Positions 1 through 9,407 of a stretch of DNA of 64,000 bases are shown in pieces. The translations under genes were made by a program, and so were the position numbers. The notes below the pieces were generated by a model. It was not told where the DNA came from and ran no database searches. It saw nothing but the letters and a program-made list of their open reading frames with translations. Location of the stretch: assembly GCF_008642295.1 (NCBI RefSeq), contig NZ_CP029190.1:2905001-2969000 (forward strand), in the 5' to 3' direction. The stretch's first letter is position 1, and each line of letters opens with the position of its first letter. The DNA comes from Streptomyces venezuelae (lineage in GTDB: Bacteria; Actinomycetota; Actinomycetes; Streptomycetales; Streptomycetaceae).

Positions 1-357
1 GCGGGCTTTCCTCCGGGCGCTTCCTTCGTTCTTGCGTTTCCGACTCTATCAGATCTTTTCGGACCCGATTTCCTCGGCGCTTTCCAGGTTCTCGCTTTCT
101 CGTTTCCCTTTCCGGCGGTTCCGACTCTATCAGACAATCTCACCGGGTTTTTCCGGCTTCGATATCCGACAAGGATTCGGAGGGTGTGCTCCACCGGTGG
201 AATTCAATTCCAGCTCGGGAGCGAGATCGATGTTAGTCGGTCGCCTCCAGACTGTCCAGTCCGTGGCAACCGTTCGAATCTACCTCCCCACGCGGGCCGT
301 GTCAACGGTCTTTGCGGGACCTCGAGAGACTAGCAGCTCAGCGGGCTCGTACGCACA
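1..357. other. non-coding region with a 16-nt direct repeat
   Basis: I see no credible gene here. An open frame exists on the + strand, but its translation is Ser/Arg/Phe-rich low complexity with no domain. The region is pyrimidine-rich on the + strand. The sequence TTCCGACTCTATCAGA occurs exactly at 38-53 and again at 119-134, 81 nt apart, with similar T/C-rich text after each copy. It lies downstream of the SpoIIM-like gene, so it may hold that gene's 3' end or part of the preceding locus outside the window. Confidence 0.6.
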
Positions 358-1365
358 TCAGGCCGCGGTCGGGAGCTTCGCGCTGCGGTCGGCGGCATCC
401 ACGTCACCCGTCTCGCCGGCCCGGGCGGCCCGGCCGCCGAGCAGGTAGACGTACAGCAGGAAGGCCGCCTCGGCGACGACGCCGATGGTGATGCGGGCCC
501 AGGTGGGGAGGCCGGACGGGGTCACGAAGCCCTCGATCAGGCCGGAGACGAACAGCACCAGGGCCAGGCCGATGGCCATGCCCAGGGCGGCGCGGCCCTG
601 TTCCGCGAGGGCCTCGCGGCGGCTGCGGGGGCCCGGGTCGATGACCGTCCAGCCCAGTCGGAGTCCGGTGCCGGCGGCCACGAAGACGGCGGTCAGTTCG
701 AGCAGGCCGTGCGGAAGGATCAGCCCGAGGAAGACATCGAGGCGGCCGGCGGAGGCCATCAGGCCGAAGCCGACGCCCAGGTTGGCCATGTTCAGCAGGA
801 GGATCCACAGCACCGGGATGCCCAGGAATGCGCCCAGCACCAGGCATATTGCGGCTGCCTGGGCATTGTTCGTCCACACCTGGGCAGCAAAGGAGGCGGC
901 CGGGTGGCTCGAGTAGTACGTCTCGTACTCGCCGCCCGGCTTCGTCAGTGCCCTCAGCTCGTCCGGCGCGGCGATCGAGGCCTGTACCTCGGGGTGCGCG
1001 GCGATCCACCAGCCGATCAGCACCCCGACCGCGACCGACAGCAGGGCGGTCGGAATCCACCAGCGACGGCTGCGGTACACGGCGGCCGGGAATCCGGCGG
1101 TGAGGAAGCGGGCCGCGTCCCGCCAGGAAGAGCGGCGGGCGCCGGTCACGGTGGCGCGGGCGCGGGCCACCAGCTGGGTGAGGCGGCCGGTGAGCATGGG
1201 ATCGGGGGTGCTCGACTGGATGAGGGAGAGGTGGGTGGATGTCCGCTGGTAGAGGGAGACGAGTTCATCCGCCTCGGCGCCGGTGAGCCGGCGTCCCCGG
1301 CCGAGCAGCTGTTCCAGGCGGTCCCATTCCGCCCGGTGCGCGGTCACGAAGACGTCGAGATCCAT
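358..1365 (-). CDS. stage II sporulation protein M-like integral membrane protein
   Basis: 335 residues. The first ~100 residues are soluble and helical; the rest holds about five hydrophobic segments, around residues 100-125, 165-200, 205-240, 260-285 and 290-315. This is the SpoIIM (DUF95) layout. In Bacillus SpoIIM helps degrade septal peptidoglycan during engulfment, but Streptomyces does not engulf, so the role here is unknown; actinobacterial members usually sit beside RDD proteins as this one does. The ATG at 1365 is preceded by AGGGGAGC about 10 nt upstream. It is divergent from the RDD gene across 116 nt containing the inverted repeat TCTGCC(N8)GGCAGA at 1414-1433, a possible shared operator. 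Family assignment is from overall pattern. Confidence 0.8.
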   Translation of the reverse strand: MDLDVFVTAHRAEWDRLEQLLGRGRRLTGAEADELVSLYQRTSTHLSLIQSSTPDPMLTGRLTQLVARARATVTGARRSSWRDAARFLTAGFPAAVYRSRRWWIPTALLSVAVGVLIGWWIAAHPEVQASIAAPDELRALTKPGGEYETYYSSHPAASFAAQVWTNNAQAAAICLVLGAFLGIPVLWILLLNMANLGVGFGLMASAGRLDVFLGLILPHGLLELTAVFVAAGTGLRLGWTVIDPGPRSRREALAEQGRAALGMAIGLALVLFVSGLIEGFVTPSGLPTWARITIGVVAEAAFLLYVYLLGGRAARAGETGDVDAADRSAKLPTAA

Positions 1366-1481
1366 CCGCTTGGTGCTCCCCTGCCCCGTCGGTTGTCCAC
1401 AGCCCTTACTCGGTCTGCCGTCAGCTTGGCAGACTTGATGAACAAGGGGCAGGTCAGGTCAGTCATGAAGGGTGGGATCCG

Positions 1482-2489
1482 GTGAGCGATCTGGTGACGG
1501 GGGACGCGGTCGTCCTCGGGTTGCGGCCGGCCCGGCTGCCCAGTCGGGCGCTGGCGATTCTGCTTGATCTGGTCGTGTACGTGGTGGGGTATCTGCTGGT
1601 CTCCGTCGGTCTTGTGTTCGCCACCGCCTCTCTGGACGAAGCCGCGCTCGCCGCGGTGAACGTGGCTGCCTTCCTGCTGATTCTGGTGGGGGTGCCGATC
1701 GCGGTGGAGACGCTGTCCCACGGGCGGTCGCTGGGGAAGCTGGCCTGCGGGTTGCGCGTGGTGCGGGACGACGGCGGGCCGATCCGGTTCCGGCATGCGC
1801 TGGTGCGCGGGGCCATGGGTGTGATCGAGCTGCTGCTGACCTTGGGGGTGGTCGCTTGCATCGCCTCGCTGGTGTCCGAGCGGGGGCGGCGGCTCGGGGA
1901 CGTGTTCGGAGGGACGCTCGTGATCCGGGAGCGGGTGCCGGGGGCCCGGGTGATGCCGGTGCCGCCTCCGCCACCGTGGCTGGCCGGGCGGTTCGGCGCG
2001 TTGGACCTGTCGGGCGTGCCGGATGGGCTGTGGCTGGCCATCCGGCAGTACCTGACGCGGATGGGGCAGCTGGACCCGCAGGTGAGCGCGCAGATGGCGG
2101 TGCGGCTCGCGGATGATCTCGTGGCGCGTACGGGGGCGCAGCCGCCGGCCGGGGTGCCGGCCGCGGCGTTCCTGGCGGCTGTGGTGCACGAGCGGCAGTC
2201 GCGGGATGCGGCGCGGGCCTTCGGGCCCGGACAGATATCGGGTGGTGGGGCGATGGTGCCCGTGGCCGCGCCGGGGCTGATACCGGTACCGGGGCCGGTA
2301 CCGGGGCCGGGGTCGATACCCGGGTCGGGGTCTGTACCGGTGGTGGGGCACGGGCCGGTGGCGGGGCCGGTGGCTGCGGCTCCGGCGCAGGGGGTGCCGT
2401 ACCCGGGTGCGGCCGGGGTGCCGGCCGGGGTTGCGGTTCCGCCAGTGGCGTCGCCCGGGCCGAGTACCGGGTTCGCGCCGCCTGCGTAG
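1482..2489 (+). CDS. RDD family membrane protein
   Basis: 335 residues. An RDD domain occupies roughly residues 10-145: an Arg in the first segment (PSRALAILLDLVVY) is followed by two further hydrophobic segments and the family's GRSLGKLACGLRVV stretch. A soluble region follows, and the last ~80 residues are a Pro/Gly/Val-rich tail encoded by repeated GGxCCGGTxCCGG units, probably disordered. RDD proteins are poorly characterised; some act in ion or compatible-solute transport. The GTG start follows AAGGGTGGG; the nearby ATG at 1465 is out of frame and hits a stop. It pairs divergently with the SpoIIM-like gene, a recurrent actinobacterial association. Convergent with the next gene with no gap. 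Confidence 0.85.
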   Translation: MSDLVTGDAVVLGLRPARLPSRALAILLDLVVYVVGYLLVSVGLVFATASLDEAALAAVNVAAFLLILVGVPIAVETLSHGRSLGKLACGLRVVRDDGGPIRFRHALVRGAMGVIELLLTLGVVACIASLVSERGRRLGDVFGGTLVIRERVPGARVMPVPPPPPWLAGRFGALDLSGVPDGLWLAIRQYLTRMGQLDPQVSAQMAVRLADDLVARTGAQPPAGVPAAAFLAAVVHERQSRDAARAFGPGQISGGGAMVPVAAPGLIPVPGPVPGPGSIPGSGSVPVVGHGPVAGPVAAAPAQGVPYPGAAGVPAGVAVPPVASPGPSTGFAPPA

Positions 2490-3110
2490 CTAGTCGATCG
2501 GGAACACCGAGGGCGGGGTCTCAAGGTGTTCGAGTTCGATGCCGGGAGCGGAGAGGACCACATCGCCGGCGATGTGGACGGTGTGCACCTCGCCCGTGTC
2601 CAGCGCGGACACCTGGTACTCGTCGACCGCCAGCAGCCCGCTGTCGGTGCTGTGGGTCTCGGTGCGGAGCAGGGCCCAGGCCTGGTCGACGGTTCGGGGG
2701 GCCAGTACCGGGTCGGTGAAGTTCACCAGGCGGACCCGGGTGGCAGGGGCTCCGGGGGTCAGGCGCAGGAGTCGGGTGGTGGCGACGAGGAAGGCCGGGG
2801 AGGTGCCGGTGAAGGCGGGGGCGCGGACATTGCCCTCGGTGGCCTCGGTGCCGGTGGGGTCGGTACGGACCCAGGTGACCCCGTCGATGGCGGCGCCGCG
2901 GACCTGCCAGCTCGCGGCGTTGAGTTCGAGGCGGATGGGGCGGCCGAGCTCGTCGATCGCCAGGTCCACGGAGCCGGCGTGCTCGCCTTCGGGGGTGGTG
3001 AGCTGGGAGACATAGCGCCAGCCGGAAGGGCCGGGGGCGCAGTGGAAGTGTTCCTCGCCGAGCGGGGCGTGGTCGTGCGGATCGTGGAGCGAGTAGCGAC
3101 CGCGGGGCAT
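2490..3110 (-). CDS. hypothetical protein, lipoprotein-free soluble
   Basis: 206 residues with no transmembrane segment or signal peptide. I do not recognise a characterised family. The protein is acidic, with alternating beta-type stretches such as GRPIRLELNAASWQVRGA and TRVRLVNFTDPVLAPRTV, suggesting a beta-rich fold. The ATG at 3110 was chosen because AAGGAA lies 8 nt upstream; the longer in-frame start at 3167 reaches back into the ahcY terminator hairpin and lacks a ribosome site. It sits 100 nt downstream of ahcY on the same strand but beyond a strong hairpin, so it may have its own promoter. A role in the methyl cycle would be guesswork. Confidence 0.7.
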   Translation of the reverse strand: MPRGRYSLHDPHDHAPLGEEHFHCAPGPSGWRYVSQLTTPEGEHAGSVDLAIDELGRPIRLELNAASWQVRGAAIDGVTWVRTDPTGTEATEGNVRAPAFTGTSPAFLVATTRLLRLTPGAPATRVRLVNFTDPVLAPRTVDQAWALLRTETHSTDSGLLAVDEYQVSALDTGEVHTVHIAGDVVLSAPGIELEHLETPPSVFPID

Positions 3111-3151
3111 GGGGCACGTTCCTTGGGGTGGGGCCTTGCGCAGGGGAATGG

Positions 3152-3185
3152 GGCAGGCCCCCGACACGGGTGCCGGGGGCCTGCC
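3152..3185 (-). terminator. terminator hairpin downstream of ahcY
   Basis: A 12-bp perfect stem, GGCAGGCCCCCG paired with CGGGGGCCTGCC, with a 10-nt loop, lies 29 nt past the ahcY stop. There is no long T-run, which is usual for Streptomyces terminators. Confidence 0.7.
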
Positions 3186-3213
3186 TTGGGTGCTGGTGCT
3201 GCCGCGCTGTGGA

Positions 3214-4650
<1,437 letters not shown>

Positions 4651-4981
4651 GCGTGCTGCTCCTCATGGTGGGAGAGGGTGGGTACGGCTGAGCCGTGCAC
4701 CGGTCCGGGGGTTCCCGGGGTGGGCGCACCGAGCACAGTCCGTCGGAGGCCCTCTCTCCTCTGGGTCGGTCACGCGGACCGCCCGACCGCCATCAGCAGC
4801 GACGTCTGGCACTGCTCCCGAATCTACACCGATCGGCCCAGTGAGCCCCAGTCGGCCGACGGGACGTGTCAGGTCATGGAGAGGGCCTTCCGGCCGCGCC
4901 GTTTCGGGCCTTTCGGACTTTTGATGCGCTGGACGAGTGGGGAAGGATGCCGTGCAGGACCCACGGCGTGAGGAGAATGCA
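4651..4981. promoter_or_regulatory. divergent ahcY/fruA intergenic region
   Basis: This 331-nt region must hold the promoters of both flanking genes. On the ahcY strand a TAGATT hexamer (4821-4826) resembles a -10 box, but no good -35 lies 16-18 nt upstream. An inverted repeat GGTCGG(N13)CCGACC at 4764-4788 with extra internal GC pairing could be a leader hairpin or operator in the ahcY transcript. I compared it mentally with the SAH riboswitch core and found no match. No ORF is supported. Confidence 0.45.
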
Positions 4982-7075
4982 GTGACCAGTCCGGCCGGCC
5001 TCCCCGGTGATGGGGGCGCACATGGGCAGAAGCGCCTGAAGCTGCTCGCCGTGACCGCCTGCCCCACCGGGATCGCGCACACCTATATGGCCGCGGAGAA
5101 GCTCCAGCAGGCGGCGGAGCGGCTCGGCGTGGACATGAAGGTGGAGACGCAGGGATCCATCGGGGCTGAAAACGTTCTCTCCGACAACGATGTCAGCGAA
5201 GCGGACGGCATCATCATCGCCGCCGACAAGGAGGTGGACCGCGAGCGGTTCGCCGGTAAGCGGGTGCTGGCCACCGGGGTTGCGGACGGTATCCACCGGC
5301 CGGAGGAACTGATCCGGCAGGTGCAGAGCGCTCCCGTGCAGGAGGGCGGCCCGACGACGGCAGCCGGCGGCCCGACCGCTGCGGCCGGCGGGGCGGGCAG
5401 GGAGCGGAGCCTTGCGTACAAGGCGCTGATGAACGGCGTCTCGTACATGATCCCGTTCGTGGTGGTGGGCGGCCTGCTGATCGCCATCGCGCTGGCGCTG
5501 GGCGGCCATGCGACGGACAAGGGCTTTGTGGTCACCCCGGGCACCTTCTGGGACCACCTCTTCCAGATCGGTGTCATCGGTTTCACCCTGATGATCCCGA
5601 TCCTGTCCGGCTACATCGCATACGCGATCGGCGACCGGCCGGCGCTGGTGCCCGGCATGATCGGCGGCTTTATCGCCAATACCGGGGCGCTGTACGACTC
5701 CGAGTCCGGTGCGGGCTTCATCGGGGCCATCGTGACCGGCTTCCTGGCCGGATATCTGGTCCTGTGGATCAAGAAGGTCAAGGTCCCCAAGGTCGTCCAG
5801 CCGATCATGCCGATCATCGTGATCCCGATCGTGTCGACCACCGCATTGGGTCTGTTCTTCATCTATGTCATCGGCAAACCCATCTCCTGGCTGTTCGAAT
5901 CACTGACCGGCTGGCTGTCCGGGATGACCGGCACCAGCGCGATCCTGCTGGGCGCCCTGCTCGGCCTGATGATCGCCTTCGACATGGGCGGGCCGGTCAA
6001 CAAGACCGCCTTCCTCTTCGGTGCGGGTCTCATCGCCTCGGGCAACTACGCGGTGATGGGCATGTGCGCGGCAGCCATTCCGGTGATGCCGCTCGGCCAG
6101 GGCCTGGCGACCGTGCTGCGCCGTCGGCGGTACTCCGAGCAGGAGCGGGAGGCCGGCATGGCAGCGATCTTCATGGGCATGTTCGGGATCTCCGAGGGCG
6201 CCATTCCGTTCGCGGCGGCCCGGCCGGCGATCGTCATCCCGGCGAACATGCTGGGTGGCGCGGTGGCCGGTGCGATCGCGGGTGCGGCGGGTGTGGGCGA
6301 CCACGTGCCGCACGGTGGCCCGGTCGTGGCGGCACTGGGCGCGATCAGCGGAGTGGGCTGGTTCCTGATCGCCATCGCGGCGGGCACGGTGGTGACCGCC
6401 CTGACGACCAATGCGCTGATCGACCTCAAAGCTCGCCGGAACGGCGAAGGGCCGGTTGCGGCGGCGGTGGCCACGGGCGGCCGGCCGAAGCCGGTTCTCG
6501 CCGGGGTGGGTTCCGTTGCGGAGCTGGAGGCGGAGGCCACCGCGACCGCAGCGGTGCAGGTCGCGCCGGCCGCCGGGGCCGCCGTCGCCGCGGCAGTCGC
6601 CGTCACGGAGGCCCACCCGGAGGTGCTCTCCGGCTACCTGACCGCGCGCACCGTGAAGACCGAGCTGGCTGCGGCCTCCAAGGAGTCCGCGATCCGCGAG
6701 ATGGCCGGGATGCTGGCCGGTGCCGGCGCCGTACGGGACGTGGACGAGCTGGTCCGGGTGGCGCTGGCGCGCGAGGCGCAGGGCACCACGGGACTGGGCG
6801 AGTCGATCGCCGTCCCCCATGCCAAGACGGATGCGGTCAGCCGGCCGACGGTGGGCTTTGCGCGGTCCTCGGAGGGCATCGAATGGGGTTCGCTGGACGG
6901 TACGAAGGCCCGGCTGATCTTCATGATCTCGGTCCCGGAGGCCGCGGCGGGCGATGAGCACCTGCGGATCCTGGCGCTGCTGTCCCGGAAGCTGATGGAT
7001 CCGGACTTCCGGGACCGGCTCCGGACCGCTCCGGACGAGCACGCCATCCTCGACGTACTGCGCGAGATCGAGTAA
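4982..7075 (+). CDS. fruA: fructose-type PTS permease, single chain EIIB-EIIC-EIIA
   Basis: 697 residues from the GTG at 4982, chosen because GAGGAGA precedes it by about 6 nt; an in-frame GTG at 4937 would add 15 residues without a ribosome site. Domains in order: EIIB (about 20-120) with the phosphocysteine motif ACPTGIAHTYMA (Cys27); an Ala/Gly linker; EIIC (about 145-490) with many membrane segments and the family motifs DMGGPVNK and SEGAIPFAAARP; a second Ala-rich linker; EIIA (about 550-697) with GLGESIAVPHAK, His613 being the likely phosphohistidine. It imports and phosphorylates fructose or a related sugar, drawing phosphate from HPr. EIIA is C-terminal here. No fruK or fruR adjoins it. 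A strong hairpin follows the stop. Confidence 0.92.
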   Translation: MTSPAGLPGDGGAHGQKRLKLLAVTACPTGIAHTYMAAEKLQQAAERLGVDMKVETQGSIGAENVLSDNDVSEADGIIIAADKEVDRERFAGKRVLATGVADGIHRPEELIRQVQSAPVQEGGPTTAAGGPTAAAGGAGRERSLAYKALMNGVSYMIPFVVVGGLLIAIALALGGHATDKGFVVTPGTFWDHLFQIGVIGFTLMIPILSGYIAYAIGDRPALVPGMIGGFIANTGALYDSESGAGFIGAIVTGFLAGYLVLWIKKVKVPKVVQPIMPIIVIPIVSTTALGLFFIYVIGKPISWLFESLTGWLSGMTGTSAILLGALLGLMIAFDMGGPVNKTAFLFGAGLIASGNYAVMGMCAAAIPVMPLGQGLATVLRRRRYSEQEREAGMAAIFMGMFGISEGAIPFAAARPAIVIPANMLGGAVAGAIAGAAGVGDHVPHGGPVVAALGAISGVGWFLIAIAAGTVVTALTTNALIDLKARRNGEGPVAAAVATGGRPKPVLAGVGSVAELEAEATATAAVQVAPAAGAAVAAAVAVTEAHPEVLSGYLTARTVKTELAAASKESAIREMAGMLAGAGAVRDVDELVRVALAREAQGTTGLGESIAVPHAKTDAVSRPTVGFARSSEGIEWGSLDGTKARLIFMISVPEAAAGDEHLRILALLSRKLMDPDFRDRLRTAPDEHAILDVLREIE

Positions 7076-7091
7076 TCGAGTGGCAGCAAAG

Positions 7092-7132
7092 GCCGAAGGC
7101 CCTCGTGAGCGGTGCTCGCGGGGGCCTTCGGC
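7092..7132. terminator. bidirectional terminator between fruA and the CDF gene
   Basis: GCCGAAGGCCC (7092-7102) pairs with GGGCCTTCGGC (7122-7132), and the inner GTGAGC/GCTCGC segment extends the hairpin. It lies between convergent stops at 7075 and 7153. Confidence 0.75.
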
Positions 7133-7152
7133 TTGCCCGGTCCGGTCCGGGG

Positions 7153-8085
7153 TTACTTGGTGCCGGTGGCGGCCGGCTCCTGGTAGATGTCCGGCTCCAG
7201 GTAGATCACCCGGGCGATCGGGACGGCCTCGCGGATGCGGGCCTCGGCGGCGTCGATGGCCTCGGCGACCTGGGCCGCCGTCTCGTCCGTCCGGACCGCG
7301 ATCTTCGCGGCGACCAGGAGTTCCTCCGGCCCGAGGTGGAGCGTCCGCATGTGGATCAGGCGGGTGACCGTCTCGCCGTCGACGAGGGCGGTCTGGATCT
7401 TCTCGATGTCCTCGGTGCCCGCGGCCTCGCCCAGCAGCAGGGACTTGGTCTCGGCGGCCAGCACGATGGCGATCAGGATGAGCAGCAGACCGATGCAGAG
7501 GGTGCCGATGCCGTCCCAGACGCCGTCGCCGGTGAGGAGGGCGAGGCCGACGCCGAACAGGGCGAGCACCAGGCCGACCAGGGCTCCGAGGTCTTCCAGC
7601 AGGACCACCGGCAGCTCAGGAGCCTTGGCGCGCTTGACGAACTGGCCCCAGCTGAGGCTGCCGCGGACCTCGTTGGACTCCTTGATCGCCGTACGGAAGG
7701 AGAAGGACTCCGCGATGATCGCGAAGACCAGCACGCCGACGGGCCAGTACCAGGCCTCGATCTCGTGCGGGTGCCGGATCTTCTCGATGCCCTCGTAGAT
7801 GGCGAACATGCCACCGACGGTGAACAGGACGATGGAGACCAGGAAGGCGTAGATGTAGCGTTCGCGGCCGTATCCGAAGGGGTGTTGCGGGGTCGCCTCG
7901 CGCTGGGCCTTCTTGCCGCCGAGCAGCAGCAGACCCTGGTTTCCGGAGTCCGCCAGCGAGTGCACGGATTCCGCGAGCATCGAGGAGGATCCACTGAAGA
8001 CGAAGGCCACGAACTTGGCCACCGCAATGGCGAGGTTGGCGGCTAGTGCCGCCACGATCGCCTTGGTACCGCCCGACGCGCTCAT
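7153..8085 (-). CDS. cation diffusion facilitator family transporter
   Basis: 310 residues. About six membrane segments occupy residues 8-200; segment II carries the metal-binding HSLAD signature (His and Asp four residues apart). The C-terminal ~100 residues form the cytoplasmic CDF/ZT dimerisation domain (TLHLGPEELLVAAKIAV onward). CDF proteins export Zn2+, Fe2+ or Mn2+ in exchange for protons; the metal cannot be told from sequence, and the second membrane site is less clearly HxxxD-like (SFSFRTAIKESNE). It is the last gene of a minus-strand run after manA (76-nt gap) and ends at a shared hairpin with fruA. The ATG at 8085 lies near GGAAGGGAC. Confidence 0.9.
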   Translation of the reverse strand: MSASGGTKAIVAALAANLAIAVAKFVAFVFSGSSSMLAESVHSLADSGNQGLLLLGGKKAQREATPQHPFGYGRERYIYAFLVSIVLFTVGGMFAIYEGIEKIRHPHEIEAWYWPVGVLVFAIIAESFSFRTAIKESNEVRGSLSWGQFVKRAKAPELPVVLLEDLGALVGLVLALFGVGLALLTGDGVWDGIGTLCIGLLLILIAIVLAAETKSLLLGEAAGTEDIEKIQTALVDGETVTRLIHMRTLHLGPEELLVAAKIAVRTDETAAQVAEAIDAAEARIREAVPIARVIYLEPDIYQEPAATGTK

Positions 8086-8161
8086 GAGTGCGGATGTCCC
8101 TTCCTAGCACTGCCACTGGTTTCGGCCGCACATTGTTGCAGCCTCTGGCCGGGACGGTGCG

Positions 8162-9319
8162 TCAGGCCACCACAGTGGCACGGAAGACCGTGCCAGTACC
8201 GGACAGTTCGGTCTTTTCGCCTGCCGGGACGAAGACGGACTCACCCGGCGCGAGGGTCAGTTCACCGAGCAGCGGGGCGCCTTCCGTGCAGAGCAGGATC
8301 TGCGGGGTGGCGGAGGGCACCGGAACCGGAGCACCGGCCGGGGCGAGGTCGAAGCGGGAGAGCCGGAACTCGTCGATGGGGGTGTCGTACACCTCCTCGC
8401 CGTTGCCCTCGGGGCGGATCACCGCCGGCTCGGAGGGCTCGAAGCGCACGACCTTCAGGAGTTCGGGGACGTCCACGTGCTTGGGCGTCAGCCCGCAGCG
8501 CAGCACGTTGTCGGAGTTGGCCATCAGCTCGACGCCGAGCCCGCCCAGGTAGGCGTGCGGAACGCCGGCCCCGAGGAACATGGCTTCGCCGGGCTGGAGT
8601 TGTACGTGGTTGAGCAGCATCGCCGCGATCACGCCCGGGTCGCCCGGGAAGTGGTGGGCGAGGGTCGTGTACGGGGCGTACGGACCACCGAGCCGGGCGG
8701 CGGCGGCCGTGGCCTCGGCCACCGTCTCGGCCATCTGCTCGCGGTCCGCGGTCAGGACGGCCGTCAGCATCTCGCGCAGCGCCGCCTCCTCGGGGTGCGC
8801 GTGGAGCAGGTCCACGTACGGCTTGAGGGAGTCGACCTCCAGCCCGGAGAGGAGCTCGGCCGACTCCAGCGGCGGGCGGAACCCGCACAGGCCGTCGAAG
8901 GGGGTGAGCGCGCAGACGAGTTCGGGCTTGTGGCTGGCGTCCTTGTAGTTGCGGTGCGGGGCGTCGATGGGGACGCCGGCGCGCTCCTCCTCCGCGTAGC
9001 CCTGCTGTGCCTGAGCCAGGTCGGGGTGGACCTGGAGGGAGAGCGGGGCTCCCGCCGCGAGGATCTTGAAGAGGAACGGCAGCCGCGGACCGAACTTCGC
9101 GACGGTCGCCGCACCGAGTTCACCCTCGGGGTCGGCCGCGATGACCTCGGAGAGGGCCGTCTCGCCGACGCCCCGGTCCAGCCTGGAGGGGGCGCCGGGG
9201 TGGGCACCCATCCACATCTCGGCCTGCGGGCCGCCGGTGGGCTCGGTGCCCAGGAGCTCGGGGATGAGGGTGGTGGAACCCCAGGCGTAGGGGCGGACGG
9301 TGTTGGTCAGGCGGTCCAT
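8162..9319 (-). CDS. manA: mannose-6-phosphate isomerase, type I
   Basis: 385 residues. It interconverts fructose-6-phosphate and mannose-6-phosphate, the entry step to GDP-mannose. Type I cupin features are visible: the RPYAWGS N-terminus, the zinc-ligand motif SLQVHPD, the YKDASHKPELVCAL block, and GAGVPHAYLGG followed by LMANSDNVLRCGLTPKH. The ATG at 9319 is preceded by AGGAAG; the open frame extends another 77 codons upstream, but that translation is Ser/Pro low complexity overlapping the SIS gene. It lies 88 nt after the SIS-domain gene, with manB further upstream, forming a mannose-supply block. Confidence 0.96.
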   Translation of the reverse strand: MDRLTNTVRPYAWGSTTLIPELLGTEPTGGPQAEMWMGAHPGAPSRLDRGVGETALSEVIAADPEGELGAATVAKFGPRLPFLFKILAAGAPLSLQVHPDLAQAQQGYAEEERAGVPIDAPHRNYKDASHKPELVCALTPFDGLCGFRPPLESAELLSGLEVDSLKPYVDLLHAHPEEAALREMLTAVLTADREQMAETVAEATAAAARLGGPYAPYTTLAHHFPGDPGVIAAMLLNHVQLQPGEAMFLGAGVPHAYLGGLGVELMANSDNVLRCGLTPKHVDVPELLKVVRFEPSEPAVIRPEGNGEEVYDTPIDEFRLSRFDLAPAGAPVPVPSATPQILLCTEGAPLLGELTLAPGESVFVPAGEKTELSGTGTVFRATVVA

Positions 9320-9407
9320 CGGTCTCGTCTTCCTGGCTTGCTGGCTTGCTGGCTCATGGACGGTGCAGTGCTGCACTGGTGCACGGGCCGTGCACGGTGG
9401 TGCGCCG

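Noticed and set aside
265..290. tRNA T-loop-like GTTCGAATC
   Set aside because: The flanking bases do not form a T-stem, and no acceptor or anticodon arm could be placed.
4660..4860. SAH riboswitch in the ahcY leader
   Set aside because: The leader has GC hairpins, but I could not match the conserved core segments of the SAH aptamer as I remember them. A covariance-model search would be decisive.
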